64,000 nt of DNA, taken from JACVRW01 sp963728495. GTDB lineage: Bacteria; Actinomycetota; Thermoleophilia; Solirubrobacterales; Thermoleophilaceae. Below the pieces are notes generated by a model. That model made no database searches. It was not told the DNA's origin and was given only the letters and a program-made list of their open reading frames with translations. Of the stretch, positions 37,243-45,629 are shown one piece after another (position 1 is the first letter of the stretch; the number at the start of each line of letters is the position of its first letter). Both the position numbers and the translations under genes were made by a program. The stretch lies in NCBI GenBank assembly GCA_963728495.1, contig CAVSKI010000010.1:310001-374000 (forward strand), written 5' to 3'.

Positions 37243-38133
37243 ATGGCCACGGTCTACCTCGGGACCTCGGAGTTCGCGGTCGAGGTGCTCGAGCGCCTGG
37301 CCGCGACCCCGCATCGCCCGGCGCTGGTGGTGACCCGTCCGGATCGCCGGCGCGGGCGCGGGCGCCGTCTGGCGCCGCCTCCCGTGGCCGAGCGCGCAGC
37401 GCTGCTGGGGATCGAGACGATCCAGCCCGAGGACGTGAACGCCGAGGAGGCGCGCCACGCCATAGCCGCGGCGGAGCCCGACGCGGTGGCGATCTGCGCC
37501 TACGGGGCGCTGATCAGGGAGCCCCTGCTGTCTGAGCACGAGCTCTTCAACGTGCACCCATCGCTGCTGCCGCGCTGGCGCGGCGCGGCACCCATCGAGC
37601 GGGCGATCGCCGCCGGCGACGAGGAAACGGGCGTGACGATCATGCGCCCCACCGCCGAGCTGGACGCCGGCCCGGTATGCCTCCAGCGCCACGATCCGAT
37701 CGCTCCGGAGGACGACTACGGCAGCCTCTCCTCCCGCCTCGCGAGCCTCGGCGGCGAGCTGCTGGTGGAGGCGCTCGACCTGCGGCCGGCCTTCCGCGAC
37801 CAGCCCGAGGCGGGAGTCACCTACGCGGAGAAGATCAAGGGTGCGGAGCGCCTGCTCGACCCGTCGAGCCCGGCCGATGAGCTCGAGCGGAGGGTGAGGG
37901 CGCTGACACCGCACATCGGCGCCTACGTCGAGCTGGCCGGCGGCGACCGGCTCGGAGTGCGCCGGGCGACGCTCGCGGCCGGCGTGGACGACGTGGAGCC
38001 GGGTGCGCTGGACGCGCGCGACTCGACACTCCTCTACGGCGCGGCCCAGGGGGCTCTGGAGCTGCTGGAGGTACAGCCGGCCGGCGGCAGGCCGATGCCC
38101 ACCGCCGAATGGCTGCGCGGCCACCGCGCTTGA
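37243..38133 (+). CDS. fmt: Methionyl-tRNA formyltransferase
   Basis: A 296-residue enzyme that formylates initiator Met-tRNA with 10-formyltetrahydrofolate. The formyltransferase signature NVHPSLLPRWRGAAPI is complete, including the catalytic His and the SLLPRWRG loop, and the C-terminal OB-like domain (TYAEKIKGAERLLD) is present. It is slightly short but complete. The usual actinobacterial neighbours priA and def are about 28 kb upstream. The ATG at 37243 follows the small coupled ORF by three bases. Confidence 0.93.
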   Translation: MATVYLGTSEFAVEVLERLAATPHRPALVVTRPDRRRGRGRRLAPPPVAERAALLGIETIQPEDVNAEEARHAIAAAEPDAVAICAYGALIREPLLSEHELFNVHPSLLPRWRGAAPIERAIAAGDEETGVTIMRPTAELDAGPVCLQRHDPIAPEDDYGSLSSRLASLGGELLVEALDLRPAFRDQPEAGVTYAEKIKGAERLLDPSSPADELERRVRALTPHIGAYVELAGGDRLGVRRATLAAGVDDVEPGALDARDSTLLYGAAQGALELLEVQPAGGRPMPTAEWLRGHRA

Positions 38134-38165
38134 GTCGCGCGGCATGAAGCGGCTACGGTAGCCGC

Positions 38166-38399
38166 ATGTCGGTGGCGCCAGACGGGAAGAAGCTCGGCCC
38201 GGAGTGCCCCGCGTGTGGAGAACGTTGGCTGCGCGGCACCAACCTGCCCGGCCGCTATCGCTGCGTCTCGTGCCTGCGGCGTTTCGAGCTGCGCTCGGAA
38301 TGCCCGAATTGCGGCGCCCACTCCACGATCGCGCGCATGTCGGACACGGCGAACGTGATCTGCCGCAACTGCGACCACTCCATGCTGCAGCCGATCTGA
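38166..38399 (+). CDS. Small zinc-ribbon protein
   Basis: A 77-residue protein with four CxxC pairs (CPAC, CVSC, CPNC and CRNC) that can form two zinc ribbons. Its N- and C-termini are short and polar. Similar small proteins may bind nucleic acids or act as structural modules; no function can be assigned. It starts 32 bp after fmt and its stop abuts the convergent molybdopterin oxidoreductase gene. Confidence 0.7.
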   Translation: MSVAPDGKKLGPECPACGERWLRGTNLPGRYRCVSCLRRFELRSECPNCGAHSTIARMSDTANVICRNCDHSMLQPI

Positions 38400-38400
38400 G

Positions 38401-40601
38401 TCAACCGACCGGCGCCAGCTCAACCGGAATCCCGTTGAGCACGGCGTTTCCCGACAGCGCGTCGACGCGCGACTCGTCCGAGAGCACGTTGGAGTTCACT
38501 CCGGCGTGCGCGCGGGCGACGTTCATCCGCAGCCCGGGGGCGTCGTGGCCCCAGCCGTGGGGGATCGACACCACGCCGGGCATGATCGCGTCGGTCAGCT
38601 CGACCGCCGCCTCGATCGAGCCCACCGCCGAGCTCACCTGAGCTCGGTCGCCGCTTGCGAGTCGCAGACGGGCCGCATCGTCGGGGTGGATGTGCAGCGT
38701 GCAGCGCTCCTTGCCCTTCACCAGCGCCGGCAAATTGTGCATCCACGAGTTGTTCGAGCGCAGCTGGCGGCGCCCGATCAGCACCATGCCCCCGTTTCGC
38801 TCGCGCTCCAGCGCGGCGCGCAGCCGCTCCAGGTCGGCCACGATCTCTTCGGGCGCCAGCTCCACCTTGCCCGACGCGGTGCGCAGCAGCCCGGGCAGGC
38901 GGGGCCGGTGGGGGCCGAGGTCGATTCCGTGCGGCCGGCTCTCCAGAGCGTCCAGGCTCAGGCGGTAGGGACCCACCCGCAGCATGAAGTCGAGCACGCG
39001 CTCGGGACCGCGCCGGGGCTCGAGCTCGGCGATCAGCTCAGCGGGGTCGCGCCCCTCCACCGGCGAGCCTTCGGTCGCCACCTCGCGGCCCACGACCGTG
39101 GCGATCACCAGGTCGTCGAGGGCCTCGACGTCGGCCTGCGGCCCCTGACCCGCCAGCACGCCGGCGAGGCGCAGGAAGATCTCCCATTCCGCCGGTCCGG
39201 AGGCCTCGAACACGGCGGGCGAGTAGTTGGCCACGTTGTGCACGGCGAGCTGGTAGAGGGCCAGGTCGTAGTGCGACTTCTCCAGCGGCTCGGGTGCGGG
39301 GAGGATGACGTCGGCGTGGCGCGTGGTCTCGTTGACGTAGATGTCGACCGCGAGCATGAAGTCGAGGTCTTCGACCGCGCTCTCGAGCCGTTCGGCGTTG
39401 GGTGTCGAGACCACCGGATTTCCGGCGACCGTGACCAGCGCCCTGACCTGCCCTTCGCCCGGTGTGTCGATCTCCTCGGCCAGACAGGCCACGGGCAGCT
39501 CGCCGTAGCTCTCGGCCTGCCCGCGCACGCGGGTGTGCCAGCGCCCGAGGCGCACGCCCCGGCCCGCGCCCCCCGCGCCCGTTGCGTTCTTCTGCCCGGC
39601 TGCCGCGAGCGGGAACATCGCGCCGCCCTCGCGATCGAGGTTGCCCGTGAGCGCGTTGAGCACGTCCACCAGCCAGCTGGCCAGCGTGCCGAACTCCTGG
39701 GTGCACGTGCCGATTCGCGCGTACACGGCGGCGCTGGGGGCCGCGGCCAGCTCACGCGCCAATCGCCGAATCTCCTCGGCCGCGATGCCGCAGGCCGCCG
39801 CCACCCGTTCGGGGGCGAAGTCGGACACGAGGCCAGCCACCTGATCCAGGCCGTTGAGGTGAGCGGCGACCGCGCCGGGTTGCGCGAGGCCCTCCTCCAC
39901 GAGCGTGCAGGCCATCGCGGCAAGTAGCAGCGCGTCCGTGCCGGGCCGGATGAAGTGGTGCTCGTCGGCGGCCTCGGCGGTGCGTGTGCGGCGCGGGTCG
40001 ACCACCACGACCTTGCCGCCGCGCTCGCGAATCCGGCGCAGGCGGCCGCGCATGTCCGGTGCCGTGAGCAGGCTCCCGTTCGAGACCAGCGGGTTCGCGC
40101 CCAGGATCAGAAGGTGGTCCGTGCGGTCCACGTCCGGCACCGGCACGGACAGCATCGTGCCGAACATGAGGCCGGCGGACACCTGCTTGGGCATCTGGTC
40201 GACCGTGGATGCGGAGTAGATGTTCTGCGTGCCCAGCGCCCGCAGCCACGCCGGCCCATAGACGAGCGCCGAGAGGTTGTGCGCGTTCGGGTTGCCGATG
40301 TAAACGGCGACCGAGTTCCTTCCGTGCTCGGCGAGGATCGGCGACAGACGCCGGTCGATCTCCTCGAAGGCCTCGTCCCACGACGCCTCCACGAGTTCGC
40401 CACCACGGCGGATCAGCGGAGTCGTGAGCCGGTCGGGGTCCTCGTGCAGCTGCTTCAGCCCATGGGCCTTGGGACAGATGAAGCCGCCCGATAGGACGTC
40501 GTCCGTGTCGCCTCGCACGGAGACCACCTCCGTGCCCGGGTCTCCACCTCCAGGCCACAGGTGGCCTCGCAGAAGGGGCAGGTGCGGTAGTGCACGGCCA
40601 T
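38401..40601 (-). CDS. Molybdopterin-dependent oxidoreductase (4Fe-4S, BisC/FdhF-like), frameshifted near its start
   Basis: A 733-residue enzyme after correcting one missing base near 40543. The N-terminal 4Fe-4S motif YRTCPFCEATCGLEVE (from ATG 40601) is in one frame; VSVRGDTDDVLSGGFICPKAHG, carrying the fourth cysteine, continues in another. Further domains are LLILGANPLVSNGS, VVVVDPRRTRTAEAADEHHF, AVDIYVNETTRHADVILPAP and the C-terminal molydopterin-binding fold with ANVARAHAGVNSNVLSDES-like sequence. It belongs to the family of formate dehydrogenases and nitrate reductases, but the substrate and Mo ligand are unclear. It is the last gene of a run that includes a thioesterase-like protein, peroxiredoxin and flippase. 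Confidence 0.83.
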
Positions 40602-40611
40602 CGCGTGGAGG

Positions 40612-41325
40612 CTACTGCGGGCGCAGCTCGATCCACAGGGCGCGCGAGGCACACAGCAGACGCCCCTGTGAGTCGAACAGCGCACAGGCCCCGTGGCGCT
40701 TGCGGCCGTCGCGTGCGAGCGGCCATGACACCAGTGCGTGCGACTCGCCGACGTTCACCGGACAGCCGAGGCGGGCGGTGAGCCGGGCGAGCACCATCGG
40801 CGGGCCCTGGCCGAAGTTGGCCACGGGCGCGCTGGTGGGGCAGTCGAGCGCGGCCCAGACGCATTCCGGGCGCACGCGGCCCTCGGCGTCGGAGAGCGAC
40901 TCGTCGGGGGTCCACTCGGCGGCGAACAGGCCGTCGGCCAGCTCGCCCGGGAACACACGCATCCCGTCGCCGGGCTCGCGCTCCGGTCCGCAAACCACGC
41001 ATCCCGGGAAGGGGTGGACGCCGGTCCAGTGCTCCCGGCCGGCCTCCGACGCGGCGGCCGCCCGTTCGGGCTCCACGGCGTCGGGCGTGTCGAGCAGCAG
41101 CTCGTCGGGCTCTCCTTCGGCCACCAGCTCGTCGCCGTCGCGAAGCTCGACCCGTCCGTCGTCGACCATTACGTCGAGCGGGCGCTCGAGCGGCGGCGGT
41201 GTTCGCAGCGAGACCGAGGCCACCTCCGCGTCCAGGAAAGCCGCGACCCGGCCGCAGGTGTAGCCGCCGTTGGCCGACTGAGCGGGGCCGTTGAACCGCC
41301 CCGGGATCGTCAGCGTCCGGCTCAC
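40612..41325 (-). CDS. Conserved hypothetical protein, possible hotdog-fold acyl-CoA thioesterase
   Basis: A 237-residue soluble protein. The N-terminal FNGPAQSANGGYTCGRVAAF and the later LARLTARLGCPVNVG resemble two-part hotdog thioesterase-like proteins common in actinobacteria. A middle stretch PFPGCVVCGPERE has a Cys pair of unknown use. I do not see a classic thioesterase catalytic motif, so the call is tentative. It lies 10 bp upstream of the molybdopterin oxidoreductase start and 6 bp after the peroxiredoxin stop, in one operon. Confidence 0.5.
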   Translation of the reverse strand: MSRTLTIPGRFNGPAQSANGGYTCGRVAAFLDAEVASVSLRTPPPLERPLDVMVDDGRVELRDGDELVAEGEPDELLLDTPDAVEPERAAAASEAGREHWTGVHPFPGCVVCGPEREPGDGMRVFPGELADGLFAAEWTPDESLSDAEGRVRPECVWAALDCPTSAPVANFGQGPPMVLARLTARLGCPVNVGESHALVSWPLARDGRKRHGACALFDSQGRLLCASRALWIELRPQ

Positions 41326-41331
41326 CGGGGG

Positions 41332-41790
41332 TCAGCCGGCGTACGCCAAGGTGTCCAGCGCCGAGCGCAGGTCGTCGGTGTCCTGGAAGTCGAATCCGAG
41401 CTTGTGATCGTGGCGGTATGCCACGCGGCCCTGCTCGTCCACGATCACCACCGCCCGCCTGGGTCCGCGGACGCGCATCCAGGCGCCGTAAAGCTTGGCC
41501 ACCTCGGAGCCGGGGTCGGCCAGCAGCGGAACGTTCAGTCCGTGCTTGGCCGTGAACTTCTCGTGGGACTCGAGGCCCTGAGCGGAGATGCCCACCACCG
41601 TCGCCCCCAGCTGGTCGAACTCCTCGGCGTTGTCGCGGTAGGAGCAGAACTGGCGGGTGCATACGGCCGTGTCATCGCCCGGGTAGAAGAGCAGCACCAC
41701 CCGCTCCCCGCGGTGCTCGGAGAGGCGGAAGCTCCCGTCCGTGCCCTCGAGCTCGAAGTCCGGCGCCTGATGTCCCACCTTGGGCGTCAT
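41332..41790 (-). CDS. bcp: Peroxiredoxin, BCP/PrxQ type
   Basis: A 152-residue thiol peroxidase that reduces hydrogen peroxide and organic hydroperoxides. The active-site stretch is YPGDDTAVCTRQFCSYRD: the first Cys is the peroxidatic residue and the second, five residues on, is placed as the resolving Cys in BCP-type enzymes. It begins with the usual VGHQAPDFELEGTDG. The ATG at 41790 overlaps the flippase stop (TGATG), so it is translated with surface polysaccharide genes, an odd partnership. Confidence 0.9.
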   Translation of the reverse strand: MTPKVGHQAPDFELEGTDGSFRLSEHRGERVVLLFYPGDDTAVCTRQFCSYRDNAEEFDQLGATVVGISAQGLESHEKFTAKHGLNVPLLADPGSEVAKLYGAWMRVRGPRRAVVIVDEQGRVAYRHDHKLGFDFQDTDDLRSALDTLAYAG

Positions 41791-43106
41791 CAGCTGCGAC
41801 GGTACAGCAGGTAGAGCAGCGCAATGAGGCCGGCCGCCGCACACATGAAGGCGACCTCCACCTGAAGCACCCGGTTGTCGAACTCCGCCAGCAGCAGAAA
41901 GAGCGCGAAGGCGACCGCGCACAGCGCCCAGGCAGAGGCCGCCTGCGCCGCCTTGCCGTGGGCGAGCAGCGCCTGGTTCAGGGTGGCGGCGCCGAGGTAG
42001 AGGCCCATACCGGCCGAGACCAGCACCAGTCCGCCGCGCTCGTAGTCGAAGTCGCCGCCGAACACGAGCTCCATCAGCAGCGGTCCGATCGCGAGCATCA
42101 CCAGCGCCACACAGGCCGCAAAGCCGGCGATCGCCATCAGCGTGAGGTTGACGCTGCGCCGAAACGGATCGCTCTCACCCTCCGCGCGCAGGCGCGTGAG
42201 GTGCGGGAGGATCGAGGTCTGGATGGCTTGAAAGAGCTGCAGCGGGGCGCGCGCGATAAGCAGGACGTTGAAGGTGAAGCCGGCGAGCGCCGCGCCGCCG
42301 GCGCCCTCCGACGCGTCGACGAGCAGCGGGCCGGCGTTCAGGAATGTCTGCTCGCTGAGCATGATCAGCAGCACAGCGACGGCGAAGCCGCTGCCGTGGG
42401 CGAGCGTGAACTCGGGCTCGGGGCCCTGCTCGGGCTCCAGCTCCGGGTAGTCCGGAGCGTCGACCGGTGGGCCGCGCAGCTGCCGCTCGAGCGCCCACGG
42501 CACCACCGCCAGCGAGACGATCGGCGCCGCCAGCATCCCGAGCGCCACGGCGTTCTGGCCGCTGGCGATGCCAACGGCCACGGCCAGGGCGAACAGGCAG
42601 CGCGAGCTCGCTTCCATCAGCACGAGCCCGCCGTAGAGCCCAAAGCGGTGGTGTCCGGCTAGAAAGCCGCGGGCGAAGTAGCTCGCCGCATAGGCGAGCA
42701 CCGTCGCGATGAGGATCCAGTAGAGCGTGCTGGACCCGCCGAACAGGTTGTCCTGGATCGGGCCTCGCAGCGCCAGTGCGACGGCGGCGAACAGGATTCC
42801 CAGCGCGACCTGGATCGTCGCCGCCACGCGCAGGTGCTCGCTGCCCTCGATCCCGCGGGCGTCGCGATCGGCGATCGTGCGCGAGAGCAGCTGCTCCACC
42901 GGGCGGTACAGCACCGACACGGTGATGAAGACGGCGGACCACAGCAGCGTGATGCGTCCGTACTCGTTCTCGGGTAGCGCATGGCTGGCCAGCGCGAAGT
43001 AGGCGAAGGTGACCAGCCCGGTGACGCCGATGCCGACCGATAGGACGGCGGCGCCGCGGCCGTAGGAGCGCCCACCCGGCGCCGGCGCCGCTTTGTCAGC
43101 CGACAC
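41790..43106 (-). CDS. Polysaccharide biosynthesis membrane protein (Wzx/MATE-like flippase)
   Basis: About 438 residues with roughly twelve hydrophobic segments; examples are GVTGLVTFAYFALASHAL, ATIQVALGILFAAVALAL and MAIAGFAACVALVMLAIGP. The pattern, and arginines in VLYRPVEQLLSRTIADRD, suit the MOP-superfamily O-antigen flippases, which move lipid-linked glycans across the membrane. A cytoplasmic loop rich in Glu and Pro lies near residue 215. I use GTG 43106, which overlaps the upstream methyltransferase stop by 11 bp; a longer frame to 43151 exists. Confidence 0.82.
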   Translation of the reverse strand: MSADKAAPAPGGRSYGRGAAVLSVGIGVTGLVTFAYFALASHALPENEYGRITLLWSAVFITVSVLYRPVEQLLSRTIADRDARGIEGSEHLRVAATIQVALGILFAAVALALRGPIQDNLFGGSSTLYWILIATVLAYAASYFARGFLAGHHRFGLYGGLVLMEASSRCLFALAVAVGIASGQNAVALGMLAAPIVSLAVVPWALERQLRGPPVDAPDYPELEPEQGPEPEFTLAHGSGFAVAVLLIMLSEQTFLNAGPLLVDASEGAGGAALAGFTFNVLLIARAPLQLFQAIQTSILPHLTRLRAEGESDPFRRSVNLTLMAIAGFAACVALVMLAIGPLLMELVFGGDFDYERGGLVLVSAGMGLYLGAATLNQALLAHGKAAQAASAWALCAVAFALFLLLAEFDNRVLQVEVAFMCAAAGLIALLYLLYRRS

Positions 43107-43764
43107 GGACGAGCAGCATCGTCCAGGGAAAGGGCGAGCGGGCCTCTTCAACCGTTCCGTACTGCGACAGCAGCGAGACGAAGGCCCCTTTGGACCAGTG
43201 GTTCACGTGCCCGGGCGTGTTGCCCAGCTCGCGCAGGTAGGCGCCGCGGGCCACGTTGAGGCCGCGCCAAAGCGGCTCGCGAGGCACCGACACCAGCAGG
43301 TGGCGGCGGGCGACGCGGGCCATCTCGGCCACGGTGGCCTGCGGCTCGGGGACGTGCTCGAGCACCTCGATCGCGCACGCCAGGTCGAATTCGTCGTCGG
43401 CGAAGGAGAGCGACGTGGCCTCCTCGGTGCGGAACTCGAGGTTGGGACGCGAGCGCTTCTCCCATTCGCCGCGCAGCTTGGGATCGTCGAGATCGATGCC
43501 GACCACGCGCCCCTCACTCAGGCGCTCTGCCCACTCGACGGTGAGCACTCCCTCGCCGCAGCCCACGTCGAGTATCGACTCCGGGGTGGCCTTGTCCCAC
43601 AGCTCGTCGAGCGTGCTGTGGAAGCCTCCCATCAGGCGCTTGACCACCGGGTTGGCCGAGCCGTACTTGTCGTAGGTATTCCCGGTGGGGATAGCCACCC
43701 GGGGGCTCACGCCCCCGGGCCCCCGCTCCGCCTGGCCGGTTGCCGTGGGCTCGGTGGCGCTCAC
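43096..43764 (-). CDS. Class I SAM-dependent methyltransferase
   Basis: A 222-residue methyltransferase. Motif I is SILDVGCGEGVLTVEWA, motif II GIDLDDPKL, and the EVLEHVPEPQATVAEMAR segment is common in ubiquinone/menaquinone-type and glycan-modifying enzymes. The GTG at 43764 overlaps the GT2 stop (GTGA). A GC palindrome (43698-43719) is embedded near the 5' end and encodes PGGVSPR; an alternative start at the later GTG (VAIPTGNTYDKYG) would place that palindrome upstream. It probably methylates a lipid-linked sugar or related intermediate. Confidence 0.82.
   Translation of the reverse strand: MSATEPTATGQAERGPGGVSPRVAIPTGNTYDKYGSANPVVKRLMGGFHSTLDELWDKATPESILDVGCGEGVLTVEWAERLSEGRVVGIDLDDPKLRGEWEKRSRPNLEFRTEEATSLSFADDEFDLACAIEVLEHVPEPQATVAEMARVARRHLLVSVPREPLWRGLNVARGAYLRELGNTPGHVNHWSKGAFVSLLSQYGTVEEARSPFPWTMLLVRVG
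43698..43725. repeat. REP-like GC palindrome, copy 1
   Basis: CCCGGGGGC-TCAC-GCCCCCGGG followed by CCCCCG. A near-identical copy lies at 60947-60972. Here the palindrome falls within the first codons of the methyltransferase gene. Confidence 0.6.
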
Positions 43765-44819
43765 AGCTTCAGGGCCTCCCGCTCCTCCGTCTTCCCGGTG
43801 GCCCGCCCGGCACGCGCGCCCGTGGTGGCCTCCTGGCCGGTGGGCTCTGCGCCCGGCTCGTAGTGGGAGGGCTCCACGCCCAGGTGCAGCTCCACTCGGC
43901 GCACGCGTTCGAGGGTGCGTTGCTGGATCACCCGGCTGCCCGCGAGGATGTCGCCCAGCACGCCCAGCGCGGCGAACTGAACGGCTACCAGGAACAGCGT
44001 CGAGCCGAGGATGAGCGACTGGATGTGGCCCTCGCCCTCGCCCGAGAAGAAGAACCACAGGAAGCGGGCCCAGATGGCCGCCGACAGGAGGCCGACCACG
44101 ATCGCCGCCGCCGTGAACACCCGCAACGGCTCGTAAAGCGCGTAGATCCGGAAAATCGACGCGCTGTTGCGGCGCACATAGGCCCACATCGAGGGAAACA
44201 GCCGCGATTCGCGCGTCTTGGGGTTGGTTCGGATCGGCACGTGGTCGATGGCCACCGTCTGCTTGCCGGCCTGGATGATCGACTCGAGCGTGTAGGTGAA
44301 CTTGGACACCACCGACATCTGCAGCGCCGCCTCGCGGTTGTAGGCGCGAAAGCCCGACGTGGTGTCGGGCACGTTGGTGTTGGAGGCGCGGCGCACGACG
44401 GCGCTTCCGAAGCGCTGCAGGCGCTTCTTCAAGGGCGAGAAGTCCTCGATCTGATCCGTCTCGCGGTCGCCGATCACCATGTCGGCGTCTCCGGCCAGAA
44501 TCGGCGCCACCAGCTTCGGGATGTCGGCGCCGCGGTACTGGTTGTCGGCGTCGGTGTTGACGACGATGTCGGCGCCCAGCTTCAGCGCCGCGTCGAGGCC
44601 AGCCTGGAAGGCCGCCGCCAGACCCTTGTTGTTGGTCAGGCGCACGATGTGGCTGACTCCGCCCGCCCGGGCCACCTCGACGGTCCGGTCCGACGAGCCG
44701 TCGTCGATCACGAGCCACTCGACCTCGTCGATGCCCTCGATCGCCCTGGGCAGGTCGGCGAGAGTCTCCGGAAGCGTCAGCTCCTCGTCGAAGCACGGGA
44801 TCTGGATGATGAGCTTCAT
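43761..44819 (-). CDS. GT2 glycosyltransferase (polyprenyl-phosphate sugar transferase type) with C-terminal membrane domain
   Basis: A 352-residue GT-A enzyme. The nucleotide-sugar motifs are VIDDGSSDRT and VNTDADNQYRG, followed by VIGDRE and TTSGFRAYNREAA, typical of DPM1/ArnC-like transferases that load a sugar onto a polyprenyl phosphate. Two hydrophobic segments follow (FTAAAIVVGLLSAAIWARFL and LGSTLFLVAVQFAALGVLGD). It is the first gene of the reverse-strand run GT2-methyltransferase-flippase-peroxiredoxin. The product lipid-linked sugar could feed the GT39-type enzymes encoded nearby. The ATG at 44819 is clear. Confidence 0.87.
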   Translation of the reverse strand: MKLIIQIPCFDEELTLPETLADLPRAIEGIDEVEWLVIDDGSSDRTVEVARAGGVSHIVRLTNNKGLAAAFQAGLDAALKLGADIVVNTDADNQYRGADIPKLVAPILAGDADMVIGDRETDQIEDFSPLKKRLQRFGSAVVRRASNTNVPDTTSGFRAYNREAALQMSVVSKFTYTLESIIQAGKQTVAIDHVPIRTNPKTRESRLFPSMWAYVRRNSASIFRIYALYEPLRVFTAAAIVVGLLSAAIWARFLWFFFSGEGEGHIQSLILGSTLFLVAVQFAALGVLGDILAGSRVIQQRTLERVRRVELHLGVEPSHYEPGAEPTGQEATTGARAGRATGKTEEREALKL

Positions 44820-44893
44820 GGGTAGCGCCCCTTAGCGTAAAGACCGCAGGGGCGGCCGGGCGATTAATCAGCCTTCACCCGGCGGTTTCTAGC

Positions 44894-45080
44894 GTGCGCG
44901 CGAGCATGGTCCGACTGCTCGCCGCCTGCCTGGGGCTCGCCACGCTTTCGCCGCTCCCGCCCTCGGAGCTGAGCTACGACCCGCTGGCCTGGGTGGTGTG
45001 GGGGCGCGAGATCGCCCATCTCGGCCTGGACACCTCCGGCGGCCCGTCCTGGAAGCCGCTGTTGGTTGCCTTCACGACCC
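44894..45080 (+). pseudogene. Truncated N-terminus of a GT39-like membrane glycosyltransferase
   Basis: About 60 codons encode SELSYDPLAWVVWGREIAHL and SGGPSWKPLLVAFTT, clearly related to TYDPWAWILWGREIFQF and EGGPSWKPFPILFTA of the intact glycosyltransferase encoded at 52968-54605. Similarity stops at about 45075, exactly where repeat element B begins, and the frame then reads about 30 unrelated residues. The rest of the gene is missing. This looks like a gene cut off by insertion or by deletion at the element. Confidence 0.7.
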
Positions 45081-45150
45081 GACACCCATCCGGACGCCGG
45101 CGTGCTGAAAAGCAGGCAACCAAGGGTGGACGCGGCCGTGTTCTGGGCCT

Positions 45151-45167
45151 TGTGACGCTGCTGTAAC
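45151..45167 (-). promoter_or_regulatory. Operator-like tandem repeat GTTACA-N5-GTCACA (copy B, left)
   Basis: Reverse-strand GTTACA (45167-45162) and GTCACA (45156-45151) have an 11-bp period. They point away from the right-hand site, as in copy A. GTCACA is the half-site form closest to the MtrA motif recalled from mycobacteria. Confidence 0.45.
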
Positions 45168-45264
45168 GCGGTTTCGCCGTCCTGTCCTGGATTGGTGTCG
45201 TACTGCGACACCAGGGCAGGACAGTTCCCGACCAGGCGACCCTGGCGCCCGTCCGACGGCTTGT

Positions 45265-45281
45265 GTTACAGCCACGCGACA
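45265..45281 (+). promoter_or_regulatory. Operator-like tandem repeat GTTACA-N5-GCGACA (copy B, right)
   Basis: GTTACA 45265-45270 and GCGACA 45276-45281, with the same period, sequence and outward orientation as at 27231. The gap between the inner half-sites of copy B is 97 bp. Confidence 0.45.
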
Positions 45282-45428
45282 GCGAACTCGACTCGCCCGC
45301 GGGGGGTCCCCACAGGCCCCCCGTCTTGGATGCTGTCGTCAAGACGCTCGAGCCCGGCGCACGGCGGCTCGCGCAGCGCAATGAAGCCACGCGGCGTACC
45401 GCAACTACATCAAGCCACTAGACGGCTC

Positions 45429-45456
45429 GTTACAGCGCCTTTGCAGGGGCTTTACA
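45429..45456 (+). promoter_or_regulatory. Triple 11-bp-phased repeat upstream of the glycan cassette
   Basis: GTTACA (45429), TTTGCA (45440) and TTTACA (45451) are spaced exactly 11 bp apart. An inverted repeat GTTGCCG (45480-45486)/CGGCAAC (45526-45532) follows. The array lies 174 bp before the small membrane protein start, a suitable place for a response-regulator site controlling the 45.6-49.4 kb genes. The rest of 45406-45629 shows no gene. Confidence 0.45.
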
Positions 45457-45629
45457 TTCGCGGGTCAGATGGGAGGAAAGTTGCCGATCGGGTAGTAACC
45501 AGGTAGCTACGCTGCGTTAACCGGCCGGCAACACCTCTGCTAGCCTGCAGCAGCCGCAAGTACTCGGTTCCCGCCGTGTGCGTGCGGCAAGTTCCATTTC
45601 TCGACCTCGGCTTTTGGAGCACCTTCAGC

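Larger units (their letters stand above)
45062..45405. repeat. Intergenic repeat element, copy B
   Basis: The second copy of the element at 27035-27303. Module 1 is 45115-45172, module 2 (GTGTTACAGC then GCGACAG) 45263-45282 and the identical 17-mer 45365-45381. TTGGTTGCC at 45062-45070 and GGCAACCAA at 45115-45123 form a 9-bp inverted repeat. The variable centre contains a nested hairpin (TGTCCTG...CAGGACA around TGTCG...CGACA, about 45181-45224). The module 2 to 17-mer distance is 102 bp against 42 bp in copy A. No gene is recognisable in the element. Confidence 0.7.

Noticed and set aside
45230..45320. Possible ydaO/c-di-AMP riboswitch near GCGACAGCGAACTCGAC
   Set aside because: Only a short stretch vaguely recalls the 3' consensus; the conserved 5' parts and pseudoknot elements are missing and copy A lacks the similarity.
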